A DNA stretch of 64,000 nt from Flavobacterium sp. WC2421 (GTDB lineage: Bacteria > Bacteroidota > Bacteroidia > Flavobacteriales > Flavobacteriaceae): NCBI RefSeq assembly GCF_040822115.1, contig NZ_CP162004.1:868001-932000 (forward strand), given 5' to 3'. Within the stretch, counting starts at the first letter, position 1; the number at the start of each line of letters is the position of its first letter. A model generated the notes under the pieces. It worked only from the letters and a program-made list of their open reading frames with translations. It was not told the origin of the DNA and did no database searches. Positions 48,791 through 58,297 of the stretch are shown in pieces. A program made the translations under genes and the position numbers.

Positions 48791-49306
48791 ATGTCAAAAA
48801 AACAAAACCTTAATGCGACAATGCGCATAGTTCACCGCTATCTAGGCTTTTTCCTTGCTGGAATTATGGCTGTTTATTCCCTAAGCGGATTAGTATTAAT
48901 TTTTAGAGATACTAGTTTTCTAAAACAACAAAAACAGATCGTTAAAACAGTAAAGACCAATGCTAGTGGAGAGGATTTAGGTCGTATGCTTGAGATCCGT
49001 GGTTTTAAACCAGATCGTGAAGAAGGTGACGTTGTTTATTTTAAGGATGGAACTTATAATAAAAAAACAGGAGTAGCTGACTATAAAACAGAAAGCCTTC
49101 CTGCAATTGTAGAAAAAATGACGCACCTGCATAAGGCAAGATCAGGAGAACCATTATTCTTTTTGAATGTCTTTTTTGGACTATCACTTTTCTTTTTTGT
49201 ACTATCATCATTTTGGATGTTTATGCCAAAAACAACAATATTTAAAAAAGGACTATACTTTACCGCTGCAGGTATTGTATTAACCTTAATTTTATTATTT
49301 ATATAG
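48791..49306 (+). CDS. PepSY-associated transmembrane protein
   Basis: The 171-residue inner-membrane protein has a first span with the PepSY-TM signature (MRIVHRYLGFFLAGIMAVYSLSGLVLIFRD). A soluble middle follows (MLEIRGFKPDREEGDVVYFKDGTYN), then two closing spans. It is shorter than full PepSY-TM reductases and keeps the HRYLG histidine. Such proteins are often linked to iron uptake or membrane redox functions; here no siderophore gene is adjacent, so the role is open. Followed by a terminator. Confidence 0.88.
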   Translation: MSKKQNLNATMRIVHRYLGFFLAGIMAVYSLSGLVLIFRDTSFLKQQKQIVKTVKTNASGEDLGRMLEIRGFKPDREEGDVVYFKDGTYNKKTGVADYKTESLPAIVEKMTHLHKARSGEPLFFLNVFFGLSLFFFVLSSFWMFMPKTTIFKKGLYFTAAGIVLTLILLFI

Positions 49307-49344
49307 ATTTAATTATTAATTCGATTACAGTTTTTATAAATAAA

Positions 49345-49376
49345 ACAAAAGCCTGACAATGTTGTCAGGCTTTTGT
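49345..49376. terminator. Bidirectional terminator
   Basis: A long stem ACAAAAGCCTGACAA (49345-49359) with 49362-49376 and flanking T runs, between convergent genes. The right side reaches the tex stop codon. Confidence 0.9.
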
Positions 49377-49378
49377 TT

Positions 49379-51502
49379 TTAAATGATCATCGTCAACTGA
49401 ATGCGTTTTCTATCCTCATCGACTTCTGTGACTTTTACCTGAACATGTTGGTGTAACTTCACTACTTCATTTACGTCGCTTACAAAGCCTGCTTTAAGCT
49501 GAGAGATATGAACTAAACCACTTTCTTTGACTCCAATATCTACAAAACAACCAAAATTGGTAATGTTGTTGACAATTCCAGGTACTATCATTCCTGATTT
49601 AACGTCTTTTATCGTTTTTACATTGGGATCAAATTCAAATACTTTAGCTGATTTTCTTGGGTCTAATCCTGGTTTTTCAAGCTCATTTATAATATCTTTC
49701 AATCCTAGTAATCCTATCTCTGGTGTGATATAATTCTCTGGTTTGATTAGGGCCGTTTTTTCTTTATTGGCAATTAAATCATTCACAGTCAATTTTAAAT
49801 CTTTGGCCATTTTCTCTACAATTCCATACGATTCTGGATGAACAGCCGAATTATCCAACGGATTTTTAGGATTCGAAATTCGGATAAAAGCGACTCCTTG
49901 TTGGTATGCTTTTTCACCCAATCGAGGTACTTTCTTCAGTTGTTTTCTGTTTTCAAAAGGACCATTTTCAGATCGATAGTTCACAATGTTTTCGGCTAGC
50001 TTCTCTCCTATTCCACTCACATAACTTAGTAAATGTTTGCTCGCCGTATTGATGTTTATACCTACTGAATTCACGCAACGAATTACCGTATTATCGAGTT
50101 CTTCTTTTAGTTTATTTTGGTCCACATCATGCTGGTATTGACCTACGCCAATAGCTTTTGGGTCAATTTTTACCAATTCAGCCAATGGATCACTCAATCT
50201 TCTCCCGATAGAAACCGAACCCCGAACCGTAACATCATAATTAGGAAACTCGTCTCTTGCAATTTTAGAAGCTGAGTATACCGAGGCTCCAGCTTCGGAA
50301 ACTATGAAGACTTGTACTGGTTTATCGAAAGCAATTTTCTTTATGAAGAATTCGGTTTCCCGTGAAGCAGTTCCGTTTCCTATAGAAATAGCATCAATTT
50401 TATAAGAATTCACCATCGAACGAATTTTTTTCATCGCCATCGCTTCCTCTTTTTGTGGCGCGTGCGGATAAATGGTTTCGTTGTACAACAAATCTCCTTT
50501 TTCATCCAAACAAACAATTTTACAACCCGATCTAAAACCGGGATCAATGGCTAAAATTCGTTTTTCTCCTAAAGGCGGTGCTAGTAACAACTGCCCTAGA
50601 TTATTAGCAAAAACTTGAATCGAATTGGCATCCGCCTTAGCTTTTGCTTCTTGCAAAGCTTCATTGGAAATCGCTGGATTCAACAATCGTTTGTAACTGT
50701 CTTCAATAGCCAATTGTACATGTGGAGTTGCTTTATTTTGTCCTTTTAAAACCAATTCATCAATAATAGCATAGGCATCATCGATATCAACGGCCACTTT
50801 AAACTTGATAAAACCTTCATTTTCGGCACGAAGCATCGCTAATAAACGGTGTGAAGGTGCTTTCGTTAACGGCTCTGACCAATCAAAATACTGATTGAAT
50901 TTTTGTGCGCCTTCCTCCTCTTTCTTGGTTTTAACTACCTTAGTTGTAATCGTCGCTTTGCGCTCGTATAAACGGCGCAATTGCTTACGAACATATATAT
51001 TTTCATTAATCCATTCGGCAATAATGTCACGGGCGCCTTGTAGGGCTAAATCTTCGTTAATTATAGTATCATTCAGGTATTTTGTAGCAATAAAATCAAC
51101 ATCATCGTTATTTTGTGCCATGATAATTTTAGCCAATGGCTCTAATCCACTTTCGCGAGCAACATCAGCCTTAGTTTTTTTCTTCTTTTTAAAAGGCAGG
51201 TAGAAATCTTCTAATTCTTGTAAATCAAAACTTTTATCGATTTTAGCAAACAATCCTTCGTTCATAGCACCTTGCTCCATGATTGATTTTAAAATTGCTT
51301 CCTTGCGTTTTACAATCACCTCATATTCTTTTTGAAACTTGGCTATATTTTCAATTTGCACTTCATCTAGATTTCCTGTAGTGTCTTTTCGATACCTAGA
51401 AATAAACGGAATCGTACAATCTTCTTGTAAAAGTTCAACTGTTTTTTGAATGTTAATCGCTGCTGTAGCTACAAATTTGGAGATGAATTGTATGTTGTTC
51501 AT
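49379..51502 (-). CDS. Tex-family RNA-binding protein
   Basis: The 707-residue product has the Tex layout. An N-terminal helical domain carries TIPFISRYRKDTTGNLDEVQI. An YqgF/RNase-H-like part has RILAIDPGFRSGCKIVCLD. HhH repeats follow (LSYVSGIGEKLAENIVNYRSENG). The C-terminal S1 domain reads GMIVPGIVNNITNFGCFVDIGVKESGLVHISQL. It acts in the cytosol on nucleic acids and transcription. Full length; no unusual feature. A DUF1294 gene is divergent upstream. Confidence 0.96.
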   Translation of the reverse strand: MNNIQFISKFVATAAINIQKTVELLQEDCTIPFISRYRKDTTGNLDEVQIENIAKFQKEYEVIVKRKEAILKSIMEQGAMNEGLFAKIDKSFDLQELEDFYLPFKKKKKTKADVARESGLEPLAKIIMAQNNDDVDFIATKYLNDTIINEDLALQGARDIIAEWINENIYVRKQLRRLYERKATITTKVVKTKKEEEGAQKFNQYFDWSEPLTKAPSHRLLAMLRAENEGFIKFKVAVDIDDAYAIIDELVLKGQNKATPHVQLAIEDSYKRLLNPAISNEALQEAKAKADANSIQVFANNLGQLLLAPPLGEKRILAIDPGFRSGCKIVCLDEKGDLLYNETIYPHAPQKEEAMAMKKIRSMVNSYKIDAISIGNGTASRETEFFIKKIAFDKPVQVFIVSEAGASVYSASKIARDEFPNYDVTVRGSVSIGRRLSDPLAELVKIDPKAIGVGQYQHDVDQNKLKEELDNTVIRCVNSVGININTASKHLLSYVSGIGEKLAENIVNYRSENGPFENRKQLKKVPRLGEKAYQQGVAFIRISNPKNPLDNSAVHPESYGIVEKMAKDLKLTVNDLIANKEKTALIKPENYITPEIGLLGLKDIINELEKPGLDPRKSAKVFEFDPNVKTIKDVKSGMIVPGIVNNITNFGCFVDIGVKESGLVHISQLKAGFVSDVNEVVKLHQHVQVKVTEVDEDRKRIQLTMII

Positions 51503-51556
51503 TTTAATTTTTTTCGAACAGCTAAAATAATATCTTTGAGTCTTAAATTAAGTTAA

Positions 51557-51841
51557 ATGACTCTTTTATTCTACTATTTTTTGATTATAAATGGTATTGC
51601 CTTTGTATTAACTGGTTATGATAAATATTTAGCAAAAGCACAAAAAAGAAGAATTCCAGAGAAAACTCTTTTAAGTTTTGTAGCCTTTGGAGGCACTATT
51701 GGAGCTGGAATTGCTATGTTGATTTTTAGACATAAAACGTCAAAATACTCGTTTTTATGGAAGTATTTTGGAATTCTAGTACTGCAAATTGCAATTATAT
51801 ATGCTTTATTCTATACTGGTTTACTAGGTCCTAAGAGTTGA
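51557..51841 (+). CDS. DUF1294 membrane protein
   Basis: The 94-residue protein has two or three spans. The DUF1294 core is YDKYLAKAQKRRIPEKTLLSFVAFGGTIGAGIAMLIFRHKTSK. Found widely in bacteria, function unknown. It is divergent from tex (54-base gap) and convergent with the AAA ATPase gene, whose stop lies 13 bases beyond this gene's end. Confidence 0.88.
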   Translation: MTLLFYYFLIINGIAFVLTGYDKYLAKAQKRRIPEKTLLSFVAFGGTIGAGIAMLIFRHKTSKYSFLWKYFGILVLQIAIIYALFYTGLLGPKS

Positions 51842-51853
51842 TCTAGTCTTAGA

Positions 51854-52996
51854 TTACAATATAAAATCTAAATAATTTGACTTATTTATTACCTCAAAAT
51901 TAGCTTCTGGATACGCTTTGGCGAAAGCCGTAGGAACTTTAGCTTTTTTGTTCTCATTCCATTTAAATTCAAAGCCGGCCAATGATTGTCCCTTTTCTTC
52001 TAACCAGTCTAACTCTTGCTGGTCATAGGTGCGCCAAAAATAATTTTTAGTGTTCAATTTTTGATATTCTTGCTTCTTAATACGCTCTACAGCCAAATAG
52101 TTTTCCCATAAATCACCAACATCTGTTCTTGATTCTAATCGGTTGAAATTATTTATAATTCCGTTTCTGATACCGTTATCATAAAAATACCAACGACTTG
52201 ATTTTACAATTTCTTTTCGAAGATTACGACTAAATCCTTCTACTTTAAAAATGATAAACACCTTAGACAATAAGTCTAAATAATTAACAACCGTATTTTT
52301 GGATAATTGCAATTGATTCGCTAACTCTTGTATTGAAACTTCCTTGCCAATCTGGAAAGCAATCAACCGCAGTAAATTATATATTTTATCGGCATGTTTT
52401 ATCCCTTCAAAAACAAGGATATCCTTAAGTAAGTAGGAATTAATTATTTCGAATAAATACTCTTTTTTTTCTTCCCAATCAGGATATTGCATTAACTCGG
52501 GATAACTACCAAAGAGCAGTCTTTCTTCTAATTTTTCTATGGTTTGCTTATAATTTTCTTGTATTGAAAACTCTAATTGTGCCAGCGGATAAAGGTATAA
52601 GGTATTTTTACGGCCTACTAATGGTTCGCCTAATGTGTTGTTTAAATCGAAAATAGAAGAACCTGTAGCTATAATTTTAATACCTTCAATACTATCAACA
52701 ATCAACTTTAAAATCAAACCAATTTCAGGAATTGTTTGGGCTTCATCAATAACTAATAAATCTATATTAGCTAATAATCGTTTGTAATTAACCACCGACC
52801 GCTCTTTGAGTAAATTAGCGTCATTAATATCCTCTCCATTTAATTGTAAATAGGTCGGTGATGGAATATTTTCTAAATAATTTTTAATCAATTCTGTTTT
52901 ACCAACACGTCGTGCACCTAGTAAAATCAATACTTTATTAGGTAGTACTTTTTTACTAAAGGAATCAAAAATCGCTCTTTTTAAATGACTTTTCAT
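51854..52996 (-). CDS. AAA-family ATPase with DUF4143 C-terminal domain
   Basis: The 380-residue product has Walker A LLGARRVGKTELIK near residues 26-39. Walker B is LLVIDEAQTIPEIG, and a sensor-like ATGSSIFDL follows. A winged-helix segment (IQELANQLQLSKNTVVNYLDLLSKVFIIF) leads into the DUF4143 nuclease-like part (WEKGQSLAGFEFKWNENKKAKVPTAFAKAYP). Such proteins are common, often horizontally moved, and of unknown role. Directly upstream lie three TTCAGTCA repeats, two of them forming a palindrome, which may be its own operator. Confidence 0.92.
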   Translation of the reverse strand: MKSHLKRAIFDSFSKKVLPNKVLILLGARRVGKTELIKNYLENIPSPTYLQLNGEDINDANLLKERSVVNYKRLLANIDLLVIDEAQTIPEIGLILKLIVDSIEGIKIIATGSSIFDLNNTLGEPLVGRKNTLYLYPLAQLEFSIQENYKQTIEKLEERLLFGSYPELMQYPDWEEKKEYLFEIINSYLLKDILVFEGIKHADKIYNLLRLIAFQIGKEVSIQELANQLQLSKNTVVNYLDLLSKVFIIFKVEGFSRNLRKEIVKSSRWYFYDNGIRNGIINNFNRLESRTDVGDLWENYLAVERIKKQEYQKLNTKNYFWRTYDQQELDWLEEKGQSLAGFEFKWNENKKAKVPTAFAKAYPEANFEVINKSNYLDFIL

Positions 52997-53039
52997 TTAT
53001 TTTGAATTATAAACACAATTCAAATATACATAAAAAATA

Positions 53040-53115
53040 ATAATTCAGTCAGTACATTGACTGAATTTACATTAATTCAGTCAGTACAATAATTAAATTA
53101 ACGTTAATTCAGTCA
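53040..53115 (-). promoter_or_regulatory. TTCAGTCA repeats upstream of the AAA/DUF4143 gene
   Basis: TTCAGTCA at 53044-53051 faces its complement at 53058-53065, forming a palindrome with a six-base centre. TTAATTCAGTCA recurs at about 53072-53083 and 53104-53115. Spaced copies just before the gene suggest a binding site for a regulator, possibly the winged helix of the ATPase itself. Confidence 0.6.
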
Positions 53116-53128
53116 ATAGAAATAAAAA

Positions 53129-53190
53129 ACGAGCCTAGTTTAAAACTCAGCTCGTCTAAAATAATTGGGCCTTGGCCCGCAATTTTTTTA
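53129..53190. terminator. Two hairpins between rpiB and the AAA gene
   Basis: ACGAGC..GCTCGT (about 53129-53155) and TTGGGCC..GGCCCGCAA (about 53164-53181) are stem-forming. The second is followed by T on the plus strand. On the minus strand these lie after the rpiB stop and probably end its transcript. Confidence 0.55.
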
Positions 53191-53201
53191 TAAAATCCTT
53201 A

Positions 53202-53630
53202 TTAACAAGAAATTTTATTCACTCTATTTTGATGTCTTCCTCCTTCGAATTCAGTAGCTAGAAAAGTTTCTACAATTTCTACTGCTTGCGGAATAGAGGT
53301 AAAACGAGCAGGAATACTTACAATATTAGCATCGTTATGTAAACGTGTTAAATATGCAATCTCTTTAGTCCAACATAAACCAGCTCTCACTTTAGGATGT
53401 TTATTTACTGTCATTGCAATTCCATTTCCGCTTCCGCAAATAACGATCCCAAAATCTGCTTTTCCTTCAGTAACGTCTGTAGCTACAGGATGTCCAAAAT
53501 CAGGATAATCTACACTATCTTCTGAATCTGTTCCATAATTAGTTACTTCGTGACCCTTTGTTATAAGCATTTCAACAATGGCTTTTTTATAATCTGGTCC
53601 AGCGTGATCGTTCCCTATTGAGATTTTCAT
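53202..53630 (-). CDS. rpiB: Ribose 5-phosphate isomerase B
   Basis: The 142-residue product has the RpiB pattern: ISIGNDHAGPDYKKAI, NYGTDSEDSVDYPDFGHPVA, the phosphate loop GIVICGSGNGIAMTVNKHPKVRAGLCW, and NDANIVSIPARF near the end. It interconverts ribose 5-phosphate and ribulose 5-phosphate in the pentose phosphate pathway. A minus-strand TAAATTTG element (plus 53656-53663) lies just upstream. The long AT-rich gap behind it is the candidate origin. Confidence 0.95.
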   Translation of the reverse strand: MKISIGNDHAGPDYKKAIVEMLITKGHEVTNYGTDSEDSVDYPDFGHPVATDVTEGKADFGIVICGSGNGIAMTVNKHPKVRAGLCWTKEIAYLTRLHNDANIVSIPARFTSIPQAVEIVETFLATEFEGGRHQNRVNKISC

Positions 53631-53655
53631 TTTATATCTGTTAAGTTGTGTGGTG

Positions 53656-53663
53656 CAAATTTA
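53656..53663 (-). promoter_or_regulatory. Bacteroidota -7 promoter element for rpiB
   Basis: TAAATTTG on the minus strand fits TAnnTTTG, 25 bases before the rpiB start. It marks the left limit of the gene-free stretch. Confidence 0.5.
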
Positions 53664-53669
53664 CCAAAA

Positions 53670-54320
53670 GATTATTGGATATTATAAATGAAGCTTTTGT
53701 TTATTTGTTAAAAAAATAAAGTCCTTTAAAAAGTATCTATTTACATGTATTATAACTATCAGATTGCTATCTATTTATGAGTTATCCACAATTTTCATAA
53801 ATACATAAATCATTGATAATCAATAAATAATTCGAAAATAAAATGTTAATATTTTACATTGTTAATAGTGAAACGCAATTGCTTGATATTCAGTTAACTT
53901 TAAATTAATATTAAATGTTAATAACTTCGGATAGAATATTAGAAGTATTTTTTGGTTCTATTGAAAAAATAAGTAATCCAAAACCCACTTTTAAAAACCT
54001 AATTTAGTTTGTTGAATTTTTAGAAAAGTTATTAATACTTAAAATAGGTTTATCAACAAAAATAAAAAAAATACTTATTTACAAATTCAAATAATTTTAG
54101 TTTATTAACTGTTGTTAATTAAAATATAGTAACTCTTTAAAACTAAAGACTTAGATAAAAATAACTATGTTAATAACTATAAATAACATACTATAACTTG
54201 ATATCATAGCTTTTTAAAATAAATTTATAGTAGCTATTAACATGCTATAATACCCATTAATAAATAATTTAAATTTAATTTTTCTTTTTGTTGTATTATA
54301 TATGTGTTGACAACTTTCAA
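53670..54320. other. Candidate chromosomal replication origin (oriC)
   Basis: About 650 very AT-rich bases without a gene, between rpiB and a small DUF2007 gene. It holds the consensus DnaA box TTATCCACA (53782-53790), the variant TTATCAACA (54050-54058), TGTTAATAA twice (53916-53924 and 54168-54176, reverse of TTATTAACA) and TGTTGACAA (54305-54313). AT tracts that could unwind lie between them. By eye, plus-strand genes to the right look richer in T and G than those to the left, as expected if strand bias changes here. No dnaA gene is present, which is common in this phylum. Confidence 0.55.
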
Positions 54321-54325
54321 AAAAA

Positions 54326-54565
54326 TTAGACAATTTTTAAATTGTTATCGTACTTCATTTCTTGAAGAATAGTTTTGACACTTGAAAAATCGTTAGGATG
54401 AATTTTAAGTTGGATTCCTCCCAAAGCGGTTGAGTACATTGGTGCAAAAGAAGACATAATTTCGTTTTGAAAATAGTATTGCAATCCTTCTTGATCCAAT
54501 CGATGTTTCAGTATTTCAATTTCATGAATGTAGTCAAAAACGGCGATAGTGATAAATGCTTCCAT
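54326..54565 (-). CDS. DUF2007 family small protein
   Basis: 79 residues from MEAFITIAVFDYIHEIEILKHRLDQEGLQYYFQNE, the start preferred over 54592 because the domain begins there. DUF2007 proteins are small signal-transduction-like domains of unknown role. SFAPMYSTALGGIQLKIHPNDF is the typical middle. Soluble. Its stop lies at the right edge of the candidate origin. Confidence 0.85.
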   Translation of the reverse strand: MEAFITIAVFDYIHEIEILKHRLDQEGLQYYFQNEIMSSFAPMYSTALGGIQLKIHPNDFSSVKTILQEMKYDNNLKIV

Positions 54566-54686
54566 AATTTGATTCTTTGTATAAAGATACAACTATCTAG
54601 TGAAAGTTATATTTTCTTTAAAACTGACCGCTATTTTCTTATAACTGTTAACTATTTTGTAATTTTCGACTTTTAAGAAAAGATTT

Positions 54687-56876
54687 ATGAGTAAAAGATT
54701 AAGAAAGCCGGTAAAAAAAGAGAAAGAGTTCTCTGAACAAATTATAAAAATACTATCGCAAAGTGCTAATAAAGCATTCAATTATAAACAAATAGGAGCA
54801 AAGTTGGAACTTGATGATACACAAAGTAGAAATCAAATTATTAAAGATTTAAAGATTCTTGCTTCTCAAAACAAAATTATCGAGTCGGAACCTGGAAAAT
54901 ATTTAATTAAAGCCGCCAGTAAAGAATATTACGAAGGTAAAATAGACATGACGGGCCGTAAAACAGCTTATTTTGTCTGTGCTGAATTAGAGGAAGATGT
55001 ATTTATTCCAACGAATAATTTAAATCATGCTTTAGATAAAGACATTGTCAAAGTATATGTTTATAACCGAAGAAAAGGGAAAAGACCTGAAGGTGAGGTT
55101 ATTGAAGTTATCGAACGAAATAAAACTGATTTTGTTGGAGTGATTGACATCCAAAAGAATTTCTCTTTTGTTTCAACAGCCAACCCAAAAATGTATACCG
55201 ATATTTTTATTCCAAAGGATAAAATAGGAGAAGCAGAGCAAGGAGATGTTGTTTTAGTTCATATCGAAGATTGGCCTTCCAGAGCCGATAGTCCTTTTGG
55301 AAAAGTAATAAAAGTACTAGGTAAACCTGGAGAGCACGATACGGAAATTCATGCTATTTTAGCCGAATATGGTTTACCATCAGAGTTTCCTATTGAAGTA
55401 GAAACGTATGCACAAAAAATTGATACTTCAATTACTGAAACTGAAATTGCTAATCGTCGTGATATGCGTGATACACTAACATTCACCATTGATCCAAAAG
55501 ATGCAAAAGATTTTGATGATGCTTTATCATTTAAAAAATTAGAAAATGGAAATTACGAAATAGGAATTCATATTGCCGATGTTTCGTATTATCTAGAAGA
55601 AGGAACAATACTAGATGATGAAGCCTATCAACGTGCAACATCAGTCTATTTAGTAGATAGGGTAGTACCTATGTTACCTGAAGTATTGTCTAATTTTGCT
55701 TGTTCATTACGTCCACAAGAAGAAAAATATACTTTTTCAGCTGTTTTTGAAATTTCAGAAAAATGTGAGGTTATTAACCAATGGTTTGGTCGAACAGTAA
55801 TCTATTCAGATCAACGATTTGCTTATGAAGAAGCGCAATACATCATCGAAACGAAAGACGATACCATTCCGGAAGAAATTTCGATTACAGGTAGTTCATA
55901 TCAAGTTTCTCCTGAAATTGTCGCAGCAACGCTAAAATTAGATGAATTAGCTAAGATTTTTAGAAGAAAAAGAATGCAAGATGGCGCTATCTCATTTGAT
56001 AAAGTGGAAGTAAAATTCAATTTAAGTGAAGAAGGCGAACCAGAAGGTGTTTATTTTAAAGTGTCTAAAGATGCCAATCATTTGATTGAAGAGTTTATGC
56101 TTTTAGCCAATAAAAAAGTAGCAGAATTTATTGGAAAACAAAAGAAAACATTCATTTATAGAATCCATGATGAGCCAAATGAAGATAAACTTTTTGCTAT
56201 GCAAGCGCTTATTTCTAAGTTTGGTTATAAAATAGATTTTCAGCAAGGTTCTATTTCCCAAGCTTTAAACAAATTAATGGAAGATGTAAATGGTAAAAAA
56301 GAGCAAAATTTAATTGATACTTTGGCTATTCGTTCGATGAGTAAAGCCAAATATTCTACAGACAATATTGGTCACTACGGATTAGCATTCGATTATTATT
56401 CTCATTTTACTTCACCTATTCGTCGTTATCCTGACGTTATGGTACACCGTTTGCTACAGTTTTATTTAGATGGAGCTAAATCGGCCGATGAAGAATTGTA
56501 TGAAACCAAGTGTTTGCATTGTTCTACTATGGAAGGTTTAGCAACTAATGCCGAAAGGGATTCTATCAAGTACATGCAGGTAAAATACATGCAAGATCAT
56601 CAAGATCAAGAGTTTTTAGGTGTAATTTCAGGAGTGACTGAATGGGGAATTTATGTTGAAATTATAGAAAACAAATGTGAAGGAATGGTGCGTATTCGGG
56701 ATATAAAAGACGATTATTACACCTTTGATGAAAAACAATATGCATTGGTTGGAGCAACTTCAAATCAATTATTACAATTAGGAGACGAAATCTTCGTTAA
56801 GGTTAAAAATGCCGATTTAGTTAAAAAACAATTGGATTTTAATTTTTTAAGAAGAATTGATGAACCTGTAAAATAA
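54687..56876 (+). CDS. rnr: Ribonuclease R
   Basis: The 729-residue product has an N-terminal winged-helix segment and cold-shock-like domains (GRKTAYFVCAELEEDVFIP, RPEGEVIEVIERNKTDFVGVI). The RNB catalytic domain has the acidic cluster FTIDPKDAKDFDDALS, and later YGLAFDYYSHFTSPIRRYPDVMVHRLL. A C-terminal S1 domain reads GVISGVTEWGIYVEIIENKCEGMV. It is a 3'-5' exoribonuclease for structured RNA. It is followed 7 bases later by the DUF2807 gene, which it probably shares a transcript with. Confidence 0.96.
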   Translation: MSKRLRKPVKKEKEFSEQIIKILSQSANKAFNYKQIGAKLELDDTQSRNQIIKDLKILASQNKIIESEPGKYLIKAASKEYYEGKIDMTGRKTAYFVCAELEEDVFIPTNNLNHALDKDIVKVYVYNRRKGKRPEGEVIEVIERNKTDFVGVIDIQKNFSFVSTANPKMYTDIFIPKDKIGEAEQGDVVLVHIEDWPSRADSPFGKVIKVLGKPGEHDTEIHAILAEYGLPSEFPIEVETYAQKIDTSITETEIANRRDMRDTLTFTIDPKDAKDFDDALSFKKLENGNYEIGIHIADVSYYLEEGTILDDEAYQRATSVYLVDRVVPMLPEVLSNFACSLRPQEEKYTFSAVFEISEKCEVINQWFGRTVIYSDQRFAYEEAQYIIETKDDTIPEEISITGSSYQVSPEIVAATLKLDELAKIFRRKRMQDGAISFDKVEVKFNLSEEGEPEGVYFKVSKDANHLIEEFMLLANKKVAEFIGKQKKTFIYRIHDEPNEDKLFAMQALISKFGYKIDFQQGSISQALNKLMEDVNGKKEQNLIDTLAIRSMSKAKYSTDNIGHYGLAFDYYSHFTSPIRRYPDVMVHRLLQFYLDGAKSADEELYETKCLHCSTMEGLATNAERDSIKYMQVKYMQDHQDQEFLGVISGVTEWGIYVEIIENKCEGMVRIRDIKDDYYTFDEKQYALVGATSNQLLQLGDEIFVKVKNADLVKKQLDFNFLRRIDEPVK

Positions 56877-56883
56877 ACAAATT

Positions 56884-57555
56884 ATGAAAAAAGTATTGAT
56901 TTTAACTCTTGCATTAGTAGTTCAAACTACTTTTGCTCAAGTCACTAAGAACATTGGTGACTTTAATACTATTAAAGTTTTTGATAAACTGAATGTTAAA
57001 TTAATTTCGTCCTCAGAAAATAAAGCAATTATTACTGGAGATAGGGAAGATGAAGTTGAGTTTGTAAATAATAATGGAGAACTTAAAATAAGAATGCCAT
57101 TTCCTAAATTATTATCAGGAAATGATATTTCTATCAAATTGTATTTTAAAAACATTGATGGAATAGCAGCTAGTGAAGGTTCTTATGTTTCAAGTGATGG
57201 TGTTTTTAAAGAAACTATCTTAGATTTAAATGTTAGAGAAGGAGCAGAGATCAATTTACAATTAGATGGAACTAAAAAAGTAAATGTAAAAGCCGTTAGT
57301 GGTGGGATAATAGAATTATCCGGGACTGCTGTTAATCAAGATGTAGTAATTATGTCTGGAGGTGTTTTAAAAGCCAAAGAATTAGAGACATCACAAACCT
57401 CAATAAACGTTTCTGCAGGAGGAAATGCTGAAATTAATGCTAGTGTATTAGTGGATGCAAAAGTAAAGGCTGGTGGAGCTATTTATGTGTATGGAAAACC
57501 AGAACAGATAAATAAAGAAACCCTTTTTGGTGGAAAAATTATAGAAAAAAATTAA
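56884..57555 (+). CDS. DUF2807 (head-GIN-type) exported beta-helix protein
   Basis: The 223-residue product has a signal peptide (MKKVLILTLALVVQTTFAQ). The putative auto-transporter adhesin head GIN-like domain follows (FNTIKVFDKLNVKLISSSENKAIITG, YFKNIDGIAASEGSYVSSDG, INVSAGGNAEINASVLVDAKVKAGGAIYVYG). Regular beta repeats suggest a right-handed helix in the periplasm or on the surface. Function unknown. Co-transcribed with rnr by spacing, and followed by a LysE gene 39 bases later. Confidence 0.87.
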   Translation: MKKVLILTLALVVQTTFAQVTKNIGDFNTIKVFDKLNVKLISSSENKAIITGDREDEVEFVNNNGELKIRMPFPKLLSGNDISIKLYFKNIDGIAASEGSYVSSDGVFKETILDLNVREGAEINLQLDGTKKVNVKAVSGGIIELSGTAVNQDVVIMSGGVLKAKELETSQTSINVSAGGNAEINASVLVDAKVKAGGAIYVYGKPEQINKETLFGGKIIEKN

Positions 57556-57594
57556 ATTGCAATCTTTTTATTCCAAAACAAATTTCAATTATTA

Positions 57595-58278
57595 ATGGTT
57601 AACGATATTTTATCAGGTATTCCTTGGGGAATTTTCTTAAGCTTTATGATAGGTCCCGTTTTTTTTATTTTACTTGAAACAAGTATAATAAAAGGATTTA
57701 GAGCGGCTTTAGTTTTTGATTTAGGTGTGGTCTTAGGTGATATTTGTTTTATTGGAATTGCATATTTAGGTAGTTTTAGATTAATTCAAAGTTTAAAAGA
57801 CAAACCTGCTCTTTTTATATTTGGAGGTATTTTAATGTTGGCTTATGGTGTTATTTCGTTCATTAGTTTACGAAAAGAAAAAAAAATAAATACTGCAGAA
57901 ATTGACAAAGAAATCATCAAAAAAAATTACTTAAGTCTTTTTATAAAAGGATTCTTTTTAAACATTATTAACATTGGAGTATTAGGATTTTGGTTAGCTA
58001 TTATTATTTCTGTTGGTCCAAAATTAGATATGGAAAATTCCAGAATGTTAACTTTTTTTAGTACTGTAATCATCACTTATTTATTGGTTGATTGTATTAA
58101 AATATTATTAGCTAAACAATTAAAAACGAAGATGACACCCACTAATATTCTTAAAATAAAAAAAGGAATAAGTGTAGTTCTAATGGTTTTTGGAGTAGTG
58201 TTAATAACTCAAGGCTGGTTTCCAAAAGAAAAAGAAATGGTTAAAAACGCTTTTCAGAAAATAGAAAAACAACATTAA
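57595..58278 (+). CDS. LysE-family amino-acid exporter
   Basis: The 227-residue inner-membrane protein has about six spans. The LysE/RhtB start is typical: GIPWGIFLSFMIGPVFFILLETSIIKGFRAALVFDLGVVLGDICFIGIAYLG. Members export amino acids or related metabolites; the substrate cannot be predicted. It ends the rnr-DUF2807-lysE run, followed by a terminator. Confidence 0.9.
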   Translation: MVNDILSGIPWGIFLSFMIGPVFFILLETSIIKGFRAALVFDLGVVLGDICFIGIAYLGSFRLIQSLKDKPALFIFGGILMLAYGVISFISLRKEKKINTAEIDKEIIKKNYLSLFIKGFFLNIINIGVLGFWLAIIISVGPKLDMENSRMLTFFSTVIITYLLVDCIKILLAKQLKTKMTPTNILKIKKGISVVLMVFGVVLITQGWFPKEKEMVKNAFQKIEKQH

Positions 58279-58297
58279 ATTTTTATAAAATAGATGT

